Below, one piece after another: positions 25,260 through 34,501 of a DNA stretch of 48,396 nt. The position numbers were made by a program, and so were the translations under genes. The stretch comes from an uncultured Lachnospiraceae bacterium (GTDB taxonomy: Bacteria > Bacillota > Clostridia > Lachnospirales > Lachnospiraceae): positions 1 to 48,396 of the forward strand of contig CACXFB010000010.1 in NCBI GenBank assembly GCA_902766825.1, given 5' to 3'. The notes below the pieces were generated by a model, which saw only the letters and a program-made list of their open reading frames with translations, was not told where the DNA came from and ran no database searches. Each line of letters starts with the position of its first letter. Position 1 is the first letter of the stretch.

Positions 25260-27833
25260 GTGGACGAGAAACTTTATGATTTATGTGATTGGGCAGAGAT
25301 TGAGGCGATTGTGTATTCAGAACATGATAACCCTCATCATATACTTGGGGCGCATGTTACCGATGATGGTATTTTGTTTAATACTTTTTGCCCTGATGCA
25401 GTAAGTGCAACAGTTAATATAGCAGGCAAAAAATATGATATGGAGCTTGCTGACGAGGAAGGTTTTTTTGCGGCACTTGTACCGGGAAAAAAGATTCCAA
25501 AGTATACATTTACGGTTAAATGGGTAGATGAAGAAGGTAAAGAGACTGTTAAGAATATAATAGATCCTTATTCATTTGAGCCGGTAATGGAACCGGATCA
25601 GATAAGCCGTTTTAATGACGGAATCAATTACGATGTATATAATATACTAGGTTCACATTTGATGACTGTTAATGGTGTTAAAGGTACTTATTTTGCGGTA
25701 TGGGCACCTAATGTAATGAGAGTAAGTCTTGTCGGTGATTTTAATAACTGGGATGGAAGAATCCATCAGATGAGAAGACTTGGTGACAGTGGAATTCATG
25801 AAATATTTGTTCCGGGAGTTGAGGCAGGAGCAAAATATAAATATGAGTTAAAGATTCGTGGTGATCTAACAGTTATGAAATCAGATCCGTATGCTAATCA
25901 GTTTGAGAAGCTTCCTGCTGATGCATCGGTTGTAACTGATATTAACAGTTTCAAATGGAATGATGCAGAGTGGAACAAAAAGGTTGCAGCTACTGACAGC
26001 GACGCGGTTCCTACATCAATTTATGAAGTACATCTTGGAACATGGAAGAGAAATGAAGAAAATGAGGTTTTAAGTTATAAAGAGATTGCACCTTTACTTG
26101 CAGAGTATGTTAAGGAAATGGGATACACACATGTACTCCTTCTTCCTATTATGGAATATATGTCTGACCAGTCAGCCGGTTATGATGTGACAGGTTACTA
26201 TGCACCGACATCAAGATACGGATTGGCTACCGATTTCATGTTCTTTATCAATTATATGCATGAGAATAATATCGGAGTGCTGATTGACTGGACACCTGAA
26301 TCATTTGCGGCAGATGATAGAGGATTGTACAAATACGATGGCACATGTCTGTATGAGCATGAGGATCCTAAGAAGGGTGTTCATCCACAGTTTGGTACAC
26401 GACTTTTCAACTTTGGAAGACCACAGGTAAGCAATTTCCTTATAGCAAATGCGATGTTCTGGGCAGAAAAGTACCATGTTGACGGAATAAGAATCAATTC
26501 ACTTGGAACAATGCTTTATCTTGATTACATGAGAAAACCGGGTCAGTGGATTCCTAATATGTATGGTTCTAATGAACATCTTGAAGGAATTGAATTTATC
26601 AAACATCTTAACAGCATGATGAGCAAAAAGTTCCCACAGGTTATGATAATTGCTAACGACGAAGTGAAGTTTGATGATATGACTACTCCTGTTGATGACG
26701 GCGGCTTAGGATTTACTTATAAAGTTAATACTGATTTTGGCTCAGATATGAAAGAATATCTTGAGTGTGATCCGCTTTTCAGAAAGGGAAGACATAATCA
26801 GCTTACATTTGGAATGGTATATGCCTACAGTGAGAAGTTTATGTTAAGCCTTGATCATTCATTGGTATCGGGAGGCAATACATCCCTTATCAGCAGAATG
26901 CCGGGAGAGTATTATCAGAAATTCTCTAACTTTAAAGCTGCACTTGCCTACAGCACCGTTCATCCGGGCAAGAAGCTTATATTTATGGGACAGGATATGG
27001 GACAGTATAATGAGTGGAATCCTGACACTGCAATAGACTGGAACTGCCTTAACTATGATAATCATATTCAGATTAATACCATGGTTAAGAAGCTTAATGA
27101 GCTTTACAAAAACCAGCCTGCACTTCATAAATTAGATTATGATTCAGATGGTTTTGAATGGATAAATGATATGGATGCAGACAGAAGCGTTATATCGTTT
27201 GTGAGAAAAACAGATGACAAGAAAGAAGCTTTGCTTGTAGTATGTAACTTTACGCCTGTTGTATATGAGAATTACCTTATGGGAGTTCCGTATAAGGCAC
27301 GTTACAAAGAGATATTTAACAGTGATGATGTTATTTACGGCGGTGCCGGCAACGTTAATGCAAAGATTAAAAATGCAAGAAAGAGCGAGGTTGACGGAAG
27401 AGAGTTCTGTATCAATGTAACAGTTCCTCCACTTGGTGTTACAGTGTTTAACTGTTCACCTATAGAGCCTTCTAAGAAGGAAGAAGAGGAAGAAAAATCA
27501 GAACAAAAGACAGTGGCGAAGGCAATAGCCGCAAAGACTACAGTAAAGAAAGAAGCAGTGAAGAAAGAGACAGCCAAGAAAGAGGCAGCTAAGAAAGAGA
27601 CTGTTAAGAAAGAACCGGCAAAAAAAGCTGCAGTAAAGAAAGAAACTGTTAAGAAAGAATCAGTAAAAAAAGCAACTGTTAATAAGCCGGAAACAAAAAA
27701 AGAAGTAAAGACTGAAACTGCAAAAGCAGCGGAAGTTAAGAGTGCAGCGGAAGTTAAAAAAGCGGAAGATAAAAAGAAAGAAATTAAGAAAGAAGTAAAA
27801 AATGAGCCTGTAAAAACAACTAAAAAGGCTTAA
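25260..27833 (+). CDS. Catalytically degenerate glycogen branching enzyme (GlgB) homologue with Lys-rich tail
   Basis: An 857-residue GH13_9-type protein starting at GTG. Order: N-terminal Ig-like module (about 20-115, HHILGAH...FNTFCPDA), second CBM48 module (about 125-225, YFAVWAPNVMRVSLVGDFNNWD), TIM barrel (about 245-640, IYEVHLGTW, SAGYDVTGYYAPTSRYG, FNFGRPQVSNFLIANAMFWAEKYHVDG), and a C-terminal beta domain. Against E. coli GlgB a constant offset of 8 gives: Asp335 kept as Asp343, His340 to Ser348, Arg403 kept as Arg411, nucleophile Asp405 to Asn413, acid/base Glu458 to Asn466, His525 kept as His533, and Asp526 to Ser534. All three catalytic acids are gone, so branching activity is not expected, while the carbohydrate modules remain. 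Residues 739-857 form a Lys/Ala/Glu tail with nine (A/V)KKxx units. The frame is intact, which argues against a decaying pseudogene. Confidence 0.88.
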   Translation: MDEKLYDLCDWAEIEAIVYSEHDNPHHILGAHVTDDGILFNTFCPDAVSATVNIAGKKYDMELADEEGFFAALVPGKKIPKYTFTVKWVDEEGKETVKNIIDPYSFEPVMEPDQISRFNDGINYDVYNILGSHLMTVNGVKGTYFAVWAPNVMRVSLVGDFNNWDGRIHQMRRLGDSGIHEIFVPGVEAGAKYKYELKIRGDLTVMKSDPYANQFEKLPADASVVTDINSFKWNDAEWNKKVAATDSDAVPTSIYEVHLGTWKRNEENEVLSYKEIAPLLAEYVKEMGYTHVLLLPIMEYMSDQSAGYDVTGYYAPTSRYGLATDFMFFINYMHENNIGVLIDWTPESFAADDRGLYKYDGTCLYEHEDPKKGVHPQFGTRLFNFGRPQVSNFLIANAMFWAEKYHVDGIRINSLGTMLYLDYMRKPGQWIPNMYGSNEHLEGIEFIKHLNSMMSKKFPQVMIIANDEVKFDDMTTPVDDGGLGFTYKVNTDFGSDMKEYLECDPLFRKGRHNQLTFGMVYAYSEKFMLSLDHSLVSGGNTSLISRMPGEYYQKFSNFKAALAYSTVHPGKKLIFMGQDMGQYNEWNPDTAIDWNCLNYDNHIQINTMVKKLNELYKNQPALHKLDYDSDGFEWINDMDADRSVISFVRKTDDKKEALLVVCNFTPVVYENYLMGVPYKARYKEIFNSDDVIYGGAGNVNAKIKNARKSEVDGREFCINVTVPPLGVTVFNCSPIEPSKKEEEEEKSEQKTVAKAIAAKTTVKKEAVKKETAKKEAAKKETVKKEPAKKAAVKKETVKKESVKKATVNKPETKKEVKTETAKAAEVKSAAEVKKAEDKKKEIKKEVKNEPVKTTKKA
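27543..27677 (+). repeat. 15-bp-period coding repeat: nine (A/V)KKxx pentapeptides
   Basis: Residues 762-806 of the GlgB-like protein read VKKEA VKKET AKKEA AKKET in series, through nine five-residue units, each with a Lys pair. The DNA units are degenerate at third positions (AAGAAA versus AAAAAA), so the peptide pattern is more regular than the DNA. It resembles histone H1-like or nucleoid-protein tails. Confidence 0.85.
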
Positions 27834-28798
27834 TGGTGATAAGTATGGATTTAAACAGATTGATGCAGGTTTGTATGGCAGACGAAATCAGTGACGAGAT
27901 TTCAAAACAGCAGTCACAGATTGAAGGAACCATAGATAAGACGACATCAGAAGTTAATACTGTACTGGACAATGTAAAACAATTTATTCTTGAGCAGGGT
28001 ATTTCAATCATGCTCAAGATAGTTTTTGTCCTTATAGTATATTTTGTCGCAAAGAAGATAAAAAAGGTAGTTATCAGATTAATTGATAAGGCATTGTCGA
28101 AATCTTCTATAGAAGTAAGTGTTGTTCACTTTGTGGTGAAGCTGTGTGATGTATTATTCAGCCTTGTGATTATAATTGCCATAGTCGGATACCTTGGTAT
28201 AGATACATCGTCGCTTGTAGCACTTGTAGGTTCGGCAGGTCTTGCGGCGGGTCTTGCACTTCAGGGGTCACTTTCTAACTTTGCAGGCGGTATTCTTATT
28301 CTTATTATGAAACCGTTTAAGATTGGCGATTACATTTCGACAAGCGGTGCGGAAGGAACTGTAACGGGAATAGACATTTTCTATACAAAGATAACAACGA
28401 TTGATAACAGAACGGTTGTAATACCTAACGGTGCACTGTCAAATGCCAATATTGAGAACTTTACGGCAATGGCTTTTAGAAGGATAATTCTCAATATCCC
28501 CGTATCGTACAGTGAGAATCTTAAAGAAGTAAAAGATGTTCTTATGGATACGATTGAGAAGCAGGAGAATATAATTAAAGATTCAGTGGAGTATGCACCA
28601 CAGGTATTTGTAAATGCATTTGAGGATAGTCATATTTCCATCGGTGTAAGAGCATGGGTGCAAACTGAAACTTACTGGCCTACAAGATGGGCACTGCTTG
28701 AAAGCATTAAGAATACATTTGATGAGCACAATATTACAATTCCTTATAATCAGCTTGATGTAAATCTTGTTACTGAAACAGTAAAAAAGAGCAGTTAA
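27833..28798 (+). CDS. MscS-type small-conductance mechanosensitive channel
   Basis: A 321-residue MscS-family channel. A polar amphipathic N-terminus of about 55 residues precedes membrane helices near 60-85 and 100-125. Pore helix TM3 is GSAGLAAGLALQGSLSNFAGGILILIMKPFKIGDYI, with the Gly/Ala packing pattern and the conserved Asn and Gly. The beta domain (GTVTGIDIFYTKITTIDNRTVVIPNGALSNANIENFT) and C-terminal alpha/beta domain follow. It releases small osmolytes under membrane tension. The ATG at 27833 overlaps the TAA of the GlgB-like gene (TAATG), so translation may be coupled; the ATG at 27845, preceded by GGTGAT, is an alternative. A terminator follows. Confidence 0.93.
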   Translation: MVISMDLNRLMQVCMADEISDEISKQQSQIEGTIDKTTSEVNTVLDNVKQFILEQGISIMLKIVFVLIVYFVAKKIKKVVIRLIDKALSKSSIEVSVVHFVVKLCDVLFSLVIIIAIVGYLGIDTSSLVALVGSAGLAAGLALQGSLSNFAGGILILIMKPFKIGDYISTSGAEGTVTGIDIFYTKITTIDNRTVVIPNGALSNANIENFTAMAFRRIILNIPVSYSENLKEVKDVLMDTIEKQENIIKDSVEYAPQVFVNAFEDSHISIGVRAWVQTETYWPTRWALLESIKNTFDEHNITIPYNQLDVNLVTETVKKSS

Positions 28799-28805
28799 AT
28801 TATAG

Positions 28806-28843
28806 AAAAAAGGTGTTTGCGGATAAGCAGAACACCTTTTTTT
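28806..28843 (+). terminator. Intrinsic terminator after the mscS gene
   Basis: AAAAAAGGTGTT pairs with AACACCTTTTTTT around a 12-14-base loop, with an extra GC/GC pair inside, and ends in a run of seven T residues. Confidence 0.88.
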
Positions 28844-28864
28844 AGTGTGTAAATGAAATAATAA

Positions 28865-28899
28865 TTGCTATTCGCGTGAATTTGGGGTATGCTAGCATA
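28865..28899 (+). promoter_or_regulatory. Predicted glnN promoter with overlapping 12-bp palindrome
   Basis: TTGCTA (28865-28870), a 17-base spacer and TATGCT (28888-28893). The -10 box is the left half of the perfect palindrome TATGCTAGCATA (28888-28899), a plausible operator for a dimeric regulator. Confidence 0.5.
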
Positions 28900-28938
28900 T
28901 GAGTGTGATTTGAATGACCATAGGAAGGATGTACCGCG

Positions 28939-31059
28939 ATGGAAAAGAATATTGTAGAAGAAGTATTTGCAAAAGACGTGTTTAACGAGACAGTTATGCG
29001 TGAGCGTCTTCCAAAGAAAGTTTATGAACAGTTACTCAAAACTATTGAAAACGGAGAGGATCTTGATCCAAGCATTGCCGGAGTAGTTGCACACGCAATG
29101 AAGGAATGGGCATTGGAGAGAGGTGCTACACATTATACACATTGGTTCCAGCCGATGACAGGAATAACTGCTGAAAAGCATGATGCTTTCATTAATCCTG
29201 TAGCGGGCGGAAAAGTTATGCTTGAATTTTCAGGCAAGGAATTGGTTAAAGGTGAGCCTGATGCTTCATCGTTCCCTTCAGGTGGACTTAGAGCAACATT
29301 TGAAGCAAGAGGATATACGGCATGGGATTGTACTTCACCTGCATTCTTAAAAGAGGATGCCGCAGGCGTTATCCTTTGTATACCAACAGCGTTCTGCTCA
29401 TATACAGGAGAAGCACTTGATAAGAAGACACCATTGCTTCGTTCAATGGAAGCTGTAAGCAAGGAAGCAGTTAAGATTGTTAATCTCTTCCCTGATTTAG
29501 AAGAAGTTCAGACAGTATCATGTTCTGTTGGACCGGAGCAGGAATATTTCCTTATCGACAGAGATAAATATTTGCAAAGAGAAGATCTTATATATACAGG
29601 ACGTACACTTTTTGGTGCTATGCCTCCAAAGGGACAGGAATTAGACGATCACTATTTTGGAACCATCAAAGAAAAGATTGCTTCTTTTATGAAGGAACTT
29701 AATGTTGAGCTCTGGAAAGTCGGAATATTGGCAAAGACACAGCATAATGAAGTAGCTCCTGCACAGCATGAGATGGCACCTATTTATTCATCTGCTAATA
29801 TTGCAACAGATCATAATCAGCTGACAATGGAGATTATGAAGAAGGTTGCTAAGAGACACGGACTTGAGTGTCTCTTACATGAAAAGCCATTTGCAGGTGT
29901 TAACGGTTCAGGAAAGCATGACAACTGGTCACTTGTAACAAACACAGGTATTAATCTTTTGGATCCTGGCAAGAATCCTCATGAGAACTATCTGTTCTTA
30001 CTTACACTTGCAGCTGTAATTAAGGCTGTTGATGAGAATGCGGTTCTTTTAAGACTTTCTGCATCAAACCCTGGTAATGATCACAGACTTGGGGCAAATG
30101 AAGCACCACCTGCAATCATTTCGATATTCCTTGGTGAGCAGTTAGAAGATATTCTTGCACAGCTTCTTGAAAAAGGAACAGCAACATCAATTAAGAAGGG
30201 GGGAAGACTTAATGTAGGTGTTAATACTCTTCCTAACTTCAGACTTGATGCAACAGACAGAAACAGAACATCACCATTTGCATTTACAGGTAATAAATTT
30301 GAATTCAGAATGGTTGCGTCTTCGATGTCAATTGCAGGTGCAAATACCATTCTTAACACAATTGTTGCAGATGTATTTTCACAGTTCTATGAGGAACTTA
30401 AGGATGTTCCGAAAGAGAACTTCAACCAGGCAGTAACAGATCTTGTTATCAAGACTGTTAAGGAGCATCAGAGAGTAATCTTTAACGGTGACGGATACTC
30501 AGATGAGTGGATTGAAGAGGCAGAAAGAAGAGGACTTCCTAACTGCAAGTCTATGGTAGATGCCATTCCTTCACTTGTAAGTGAAAAGTCAGTAGAGATG
30601 TTTGAAAGACTTGGTGTATTTAACAAGGTTGAGCTTGAGTCTCGTGTTGAGATTAATTACGAGATGTATGCAAAAGCACTTAATATAGAGGCAAAGACAA
30701 TGATAGATATGGCTTCTAAGAAGTACATACCTGCTGTAATTAAGTACACAAAGATGCTTGCTGATTCAATTAACTCAGTAAAAGCAGCATGCCCACAGGC
30801 TGATATATCTGTTCAGACGGATATTCTTACAAAGATTTCATCACTTCTTGCACAGGCACAGAGTGCTCTTTATAAACTTAAAGAAGCAGATGCAATCGGA
30901 AGTAAGATGAAAGATGTTAAGGAGCAGGCTGAATTCTTCAAGGATGATATTTCAACAGCTATGGAGAATTTAAGAAAACCTATTGATGAACTTGAAGTGC
31001 TTATCGATAAGGAAGCATGGCCTGTACCATCATACGGCGATATGATTTTTGAAGTGTAG
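28939..31059 (+). CDS. glnN: Type III glutamine synthetase
   Basis: A 706-residue GSIII, the long form found in Bacteroidetes, clostridia and cyanobacteria; GSI is about 440-470 residues. It forms glutamine from glutamate, ammonia and ATP in the cytoplasm. Recognisable regions are [12 protein letters not shown], the catalytic core [16 protein letters not shown] (metal-binding Glu residues), [40 protein letters not shown], and [22 protein letters not shown]. The C-terminal third is the helical GSIII-specific extension. The gene has its own promoter and is followed by a terminator, so it is monocistronic. The -10 palindrome suggests nitrogen-responsive control. Confidence 0.96.
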   Translation: MEKNIVEEVFAKDVFNETVMRERLPKKVYEQLLKTIENGEDLDPSIAGVVAHAMKEWALERGATHYTHWFQPMTGITAEKHDAFINPVAGGKVMLEFSGKELVKGEPDASSFPSGGLRATFEARGYTAWDCTSPAFLKEDAAGVILCIPTAFCSYTGEALDKKTPLLRSMEAVSKEAVKIVNLFPDLEEVQTVSCSVGPEQEYFLIDRDKYLQREDLIYTGRTLFGAMPPKGQELDDHYFGTIKEKIASFMKELNVELWKVGILAKTQHNEVAPAQHEMAPIYSSANIATDHNQLTMEIMKKVAKRHGLECLLHEKPFAGVNGSGKHDNWSLVTNTGINLLDPGKNPHENYLFLLTLAAVIKAVDENAVLLRLSASNPGNDHRLGANEAPPAIISIFLGEQLEDILAQLLEKGTATSIKKGGRLNVGVNTLPNFRLDATDRNRTSPFAFTGNKFEFRMVASSMSIAGANTILNTIVADVFSQFYEELKDVPKENFNQAVTDLVIKTVKEHQRVIFNGDGYSDEWIEEAERRGLPNCKSMVDAIPSLVSEKSVEMFERLGVFNKVELESRVEINYEMYAKALNIEAKTMIDMASKKYIPAVIKYTKMLADSINSVKAACPQADISVQTDILTKISSLLAQAQSALYKLKEADAIGSKMKDVKEQAEFFKDDISTAMENLRKPIDELEVLIDKEAWPVPSYGDMIFEV

Positions 31060-31078
31060 AAAATATGCAAATGCCAAC

Positions 31079-31117
31079 AAAAGGGAATTGGATCTATTTC
31101 GATTCCCTTTTTTCTTT
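31079..31117 (+). terminator. Intrinsic terminator after glnN
   Basis: A 10-bp perfect stem (AAAAGGGAAT at 31079-31088, ATTCCCTTTT at 31102-31111) with a 13-base loop runs directly into TTTTTTC. Confidence 0.88.
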
Positions 31118-31191
31118 ACAAAACTTTCTAATATAGTGTATTATATAATATATGTTTAACTAAAGATAATACTATAAGGAGGAAGGGAAGT

Positions 31192-31758
31192 TTGTTTTGT
31201 TCTGATGAACATATAGTTAATTTGTATTTTGACAGAAATGAGACTGCCATAACTGAGACGAAGAACAAGTACGAAAAGTACCTGTTTAAAATAGCATATA
31301 ATATACTTGCAAATATTGAAGACAGTAATGAAGGCGTAAATGATACATATTTTGCTGCGTGGAATGCCATGCCACCACACAGGCCGACGGTTCTTGGTAC
31401 ATTTCTTGGAAAGATTACAAGACGTATTTCGATAGATATTTTCAGAAAGAGAAGGAGCTTAAAGAGACAGGCTGGTGAATATGCCATATCTATAGATGAA
31501 CTTAGCGAATGTATTCCTTCAGGGAGTATTCCGGAGGAGGAATATGAGGTAAAGCAGCTTACGAGAACGATTAATGCTTTTTTGAGAGAACTTTCAGAGG
31601 TGGAGAGAAATCTGTTCATATGCAGGTATTTCTATCTGGATTCGCTAAAAGATTCGAGTAAATATTGCAGTGTCAAAGAAGGTACGGCAAAAAGTATTCT
31701 GTCAAGAACCAGACAAAAATTAAAAAAGTATCTTGAAAATGAGGGATACACAATTTAA
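31192..31758 (+). CDS. ECF-like RNA polymerase sigma factor
   Basis: A 188-residue protein with region 2 (YEKYLFKIAYNILANIEDSNEGVNDTYFAAWNAMP...LGTFLGKITRRISIDIFRKRRS, about 27-97) and region 4 (ELSEVERNLFICRYFYLDSLKDSSKYCSVKEGTAKSILSRTRQKLKKYLE, about 135-183). The start is TTG at 31192, eight bases after the strong site AAGGAGG at 31177-31183; no ATG is available. It directs RNA polymerase to an unknown target set. There is no adjacent anti-sigma gene: it is followed by a convergent terminator and argH. The target promoters cannot be told from the sequence. Confidence 0.88.
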   Translation: MFCSDEHIVNLYFDRNETAITETKNKYEKYLFKIAYNILANIEDSNEGVNDTYFAAWNAMPPHRPTVLGTFLGKITRRISIDIFRKRRSLKRQAGEYAISIDELSECIPSGSIPEEEYEVKQLTRTINAFLRELSEVERNLFICRYFYLDSLKDSSKYCSVKEGTAKSILSRTRQKLKKYLENEGYTI

Positions 31759-31771
31759 GATTAGGTAAGAA

Positions 31772-31807
31772 AAAAGGATGTCACATTAAATTATGTGGCA
31801 TCCTTTT
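31772..31807. terminator. Bidirectional terminator between the sigma factor gene and argH
   Basis: A 15-bp stem (31772-31786 and 31793-31807) with a single G-U pair and a 6-base loop. T residues follow on both strands (TTTTAAAAAT on plus, TTTTTTC on minus). Confidence 0.88.
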
Positions 31808-31821
31808 AAAAATCAATTTAA

Positions 31822-33198
31822 TTAATTGTTCTTAAGATATTCTTTGTTATTTGCAATAACTGCTTTCATTGCTTCAACTCCAGGAGCTCCGATAGTGTTT
31901 CTCTTTTCAACACATGTCTTGATGCTTATTGCATCATAGATGTCTTCTTCAAATACATCGGAAATCTTTTTGTATTCATCAAGGCTCATTTCATCAAGAG
32001 AAATATTTTTGTCTATACAGTAAAGAACAAGCTGGCCTACAATTCCGTGTGCGTCTCTAAATGGAACACCATGGTTTACAAGATAATCTGCAGCGTCTGT
32101 TGCATTTGTAAATCCGTTCTTTGCACTGTTTTCCATAACAGCTTTGTTAAATGTCATGGATGAAATCATGCCTGTGAAAAGCTTGATGCAGCCCTTTGTT
32201 GTATCCATTGCATCAAAAGACAATTCCTTGTCTTCCTGCATATCCTTGTTGTATGCAAGAGGAATTCCTTTCATTGTTGTAAGAAGAGACATAAGAGCAC
32301 CGTATACACGACCTGTCTTACCACGGATAAGCTCTGCTATGTCAGGATTTTTCTTCTGAGGCATGATAGAGCTTCCTGTTGAATATGAATCATCTATCTC
32401 AACAAATCTGTATTCATTTGAATTCCAGATTATAATCTCCTCGCAAAAACGGCTAAGGTGCATCATAATTGTTGAGCATGCGCTTAAAAGCTCAATAAGA
32501 TAATCTCTGTCGGCAACTGAATCCATGCTGTTAAGAGTAGCACCTTTGAAGTTAAGAAGCTTTGCGGTGTACTCTCTGTCAAGTGGATAAGTTGTTCCGG
32601 CAAGTGCACCGGAGCCGAGAGGACAGTAGTTCATGCGCTCATATATATCATGAAGACGGCTTCTGTCACGTTTGAACATTTCAAAATAAGCACCCATATG
32701 ATGAGCTAAAGTAATTGGCTGAGCTTTCTGAAGGTGTGTGAATCCCGGCATAAATGTGTCCGTATTGTTCTCCATAATAACGTCAAGTTCAACTAACAGC
32801 TCTTTAAGCAGACTGTCTAATTCTTTGATTTCATTTCTTGTGAAAAGCTTCATATCAAGAGCAACCTGATCGTTACGGCTACGTCCTGTGTGAAGCTTTT
32901 TACCGGCATCGCCGATGCGGCTTGTAAGATGAGCTTCCACAAAGCTGTGAATATCTTCGTGCTCATCATCAATAATGAGCTTGCCGTCATCAATATCTTT
33001 TCTGATTCCGTTAAGCCCATCAATAATCTGATTTTTTTCGTTGTCTGTAAGTATTCCCTGCGCAGCGAGCATAGTAACATGTGCTATGCTTCCCTCGATA
33101 TCTTCTTTGTAAAACTTACGGTCAAAAGAAATCGATGCGTTGAAATTATGTGCAAGTTGGTCTGTCTGTTTAGTAAAACGTCCGCCCCAGAGCTTCAT
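31822..33198 (-). CDS. argH: Argininosuccinate lyase
   Basis: A 458-residue fumarase-superfamily enzyme that splits argininosuccinate to arginine and fumarate. The N-terminal [35 protein letters not shown]-like region, [12 protein letters not shown] and the signature [16 protein letters not shown] (catalytic Ser loop) are all intact. The ribosome binding site GAGGTAAACTT precedes the ATG. It is probably transcribed with the small gene upstream, only 24 bases away. The usual partner argG is not in the window. Confidence 0.97.
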   Translation of the reverse strand: MKLWGGRFTKQTDQLAHNFNASISFDRKFYKEDIEGSIAHVTMLAAQGILTDNEKNQIIDGLNGIRKDIDDGKLIIDDEHEDIHSFVEAHLTSRIGDAGKKLHTGRSRNDQVALDMKLFTRNEIKELDSLLKELLVELDVIMENNTDTFMPGFTHLQKAQPITLAHHMGAYFEMFKRDRSRLHDIYERMNYCPLGSGALAGTTYPLDREYTAKLLNFKGATLNSMDSVADRDYLIELLSACSTIMMHLSRFCEEIIIWNSNEYRFVEIDDSYSTGSSIMPQKKNPDIAELIRGKTGRVYGALMSLLTTMKGIPLAYNKDMQEDKELSFDAMDTTKGCIKLFTGMISSMTFNKAVMENSAKNGFTNATDAADYLVNHGVPFRDAHGIVGQLVLYCIDKNISLDEMSLDEYKKISDVFEEDIYDAISIKTCVEKRNTIGAPGVEAMKAVIANNKEYLKNN

Positions 33199-33222
33199 AA
33201 GTTTACCTCATTTCTTTAAATC

Positions 33223-33522
33223 TTAAGATGCGATGTTGTTCTCATCAGTGTCAGCGTATATTTCCTCGGTTTCGGCTGGGATATCAACTGTAGCAGTGAC
33301 AGTAGGAAAAACCATATCAGGTGCCGTGTAGACATAAGGCTTTGCATTAACAAAATTATAATTCGACCTTCTGTATACGTTACCTGAAACAAGTCTTACA
33401 GTATCACGGTTACATTGTTCGCTGTCCCTTTTGTATGGGAGATGATCATACATTGACAAATCATATTCATAAGATGTGTCATAGTGTGATAGTTTATAAA
33501 GTATAAAATCCTGCGGATTCAA
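33223..33522 (-). CDS. Unknown protein upstream of argH (about 99 aa)
   Basis: The open frame extends back to 33591, but its first two start codons (TTG 33591, ATG 33576) lie inside a strong minus-strand promoter, so translation probably begins at TTG 33522 or another non-ATG codon. The product starts (M)NPQDFILYKLSHYDTSYEYDLS and continues with RDTVRLVSGNVYRRSNYNFV, ending in an acidic tail (AETEEIYADTDENN). It is Tyr-rich and soluble, with no recognisable domain. It lies 24 bases before argH and is probably co-transcribed. The start is uncertain because no strong ribosome binding site is visible. Confidence 0.5.
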   Translation of the reverse strand: MNPQDFILYKLSHYDTSYEYDLSMYDHLPYKRDSEQCNRDTVRLVSGNVYRRSNYNFVNAKPYVYTAPDMVFPTVTATVDIPAETEEIYADTDENNIAS

Positions 33523-33562
33523 TAAAATACCCCATTTCTTCTCAAAACGCTGATGTACTACA

Positions 33563-33591
33563 ATTATAGTACGCATTGCATAATTATTCAA
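33563..33591 (-). promoter_or_regulatory. Predicted promoter for the argH operon
   Basis: On the minus strand TTGAAT (33591-33586), a 17-base spacer and TATAAT (33568-33563). It is followed by TGTAGTAC; the GTACTATAATTGTAGTAC region is close to an inverted repeat around the -10. Confidence 0.7.
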
Positions 33592-33658
33592 TAGTAATAT
33601 CTGCTTTTTTTATGTTTTAAATGTTTTTTTCATGTTGTTTAAACAGTTTTAAAATAAT

Positions 33659-33687
33659 TTGGAATAAGTAAGGGAAAGGGGTATAAT
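33659..33687 (+). promoter_or_regulatory. Predicted promoter for the sirtuin gene
   Basis: TTGGAA (33659-33664), a 17-base spacer and TATAAT (33682-33687). The first in-frame ATG of the downstream gene (33686) overlaps the -10 box and so cannot be the start. Confidence 0.65.
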
Positions 33688-33718
33688 GAATACAAATGTT
33701 TTAAGGAGGTTTTGTGTT

Positions 33719-34459
33719 ATGGGTGAACATGATTATGAAAATGAGATAAAAAGATTGTATGATGTGATTGATGCAAGTCAGAAAATAGTTTTCTTTGGGG
33801 GTGCGGGAGTGTCTACGGAGAGCGGTATTCCTGACTTTAGAAGTGTTGACGGACTGTATAATCAAAAATACGATTATCCGCCTGAGACTATTCTTTCACA
33901 CACATTTTTCATGAGAAAAACAAAAGAATTTTTTGATTTTTATAAGGACAAGCTTTTATGCGAGGGTGTTGAGCCTAACAAGGCCCACAAGGCTCTTGCA
34001 AAACTTGAACAGGAAGGTAAACTTATTGGCGTGGTAACACAGAATATCGATGGACTGCATCAGGCAGCAGGCAGTAAAAAAGTTTTTGAGCTTCACGGTT
34101 CGGTGCTTCGCAATAACTGCATGAGATGCCGCAAGTTTTTTGATGTTGACTATATTGCGAAAAGTGAAGGTGTTCCAATGTGTGAATGTGGTGGAATTAT
34201 CAAACCGGACGTAGTCCTTTATGAAGAGGGCCTTGACGATGATGTAGTATCAGGAGCAATAGATGCAATCTCAAGAGCTGATACAATGATTATTGCGGGA
34301 ACTTCCCTTACAGTATATCCGGCTGCGGGGATGATAAGATATTTTAACGGCAATAATCTTGTGCTTATTAACAGGGATGCCACACAAATGGATAAAAATG
34401 CGGATATAGTGATACATGACAAGGTCGGAAAAGTTCTTGGCGGGTATTACGAGAGATAA
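33719..34459 (+). CDS. NAD-dependent protein deacetylase (Sir2 family)
   Basis: A 246-residue sirtuin. NAD-binding motif FFGGAGVSTESGIPDFRS lies at about 25-42, TQNIDGLHQAAG near 106, the catalytic His126 in ELHGS, a four-Cys zinc site (CMRC and CECGG), and GTSLTVYPAAGMI near the end. It removes acyl groups from lysines using NAD. Start chosen at 33719, nine bases after AAGGAGG (33703-33709). rarA follows after about 40 bases and is probably in the same transcript. Confidence 0.94.
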   Translation: MGEHDYENEIKRLYDVIDASQKIVFFGGAGVSTESGIPDFRSVDGLYNQKYDYPPETILSHTFFMRKTKEFFDFYKDKLLCEGVEPNKAHKALAKLEQEGKLIGVVTQNIDGLHQAAGSKKVFELHGSVLRNNCMRCRKFFDVDYIAKSEGVPMCECGGIIKPDVVLYEEGLDDDVVSGAIDAISRADTMIIAGTSLTVYPAAGMIRYFNGNNLVLINRDATQMDKNADIVIHDKVGKVLGGYYER

Positions 34460-34501
34460 TTTAAGAAAAAGTTAAAAAGATCTTTGGAAGGAGATACATT
34501 T

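Noticed and set aside
25260-27833. GlgB-like gene as an ordinary pseudogene
   Set aside because: The frame is intact over 857 codons, the ribosome binding site is present, barrel and CBM48 motifs are preserved, and only catalytic residues are changed.
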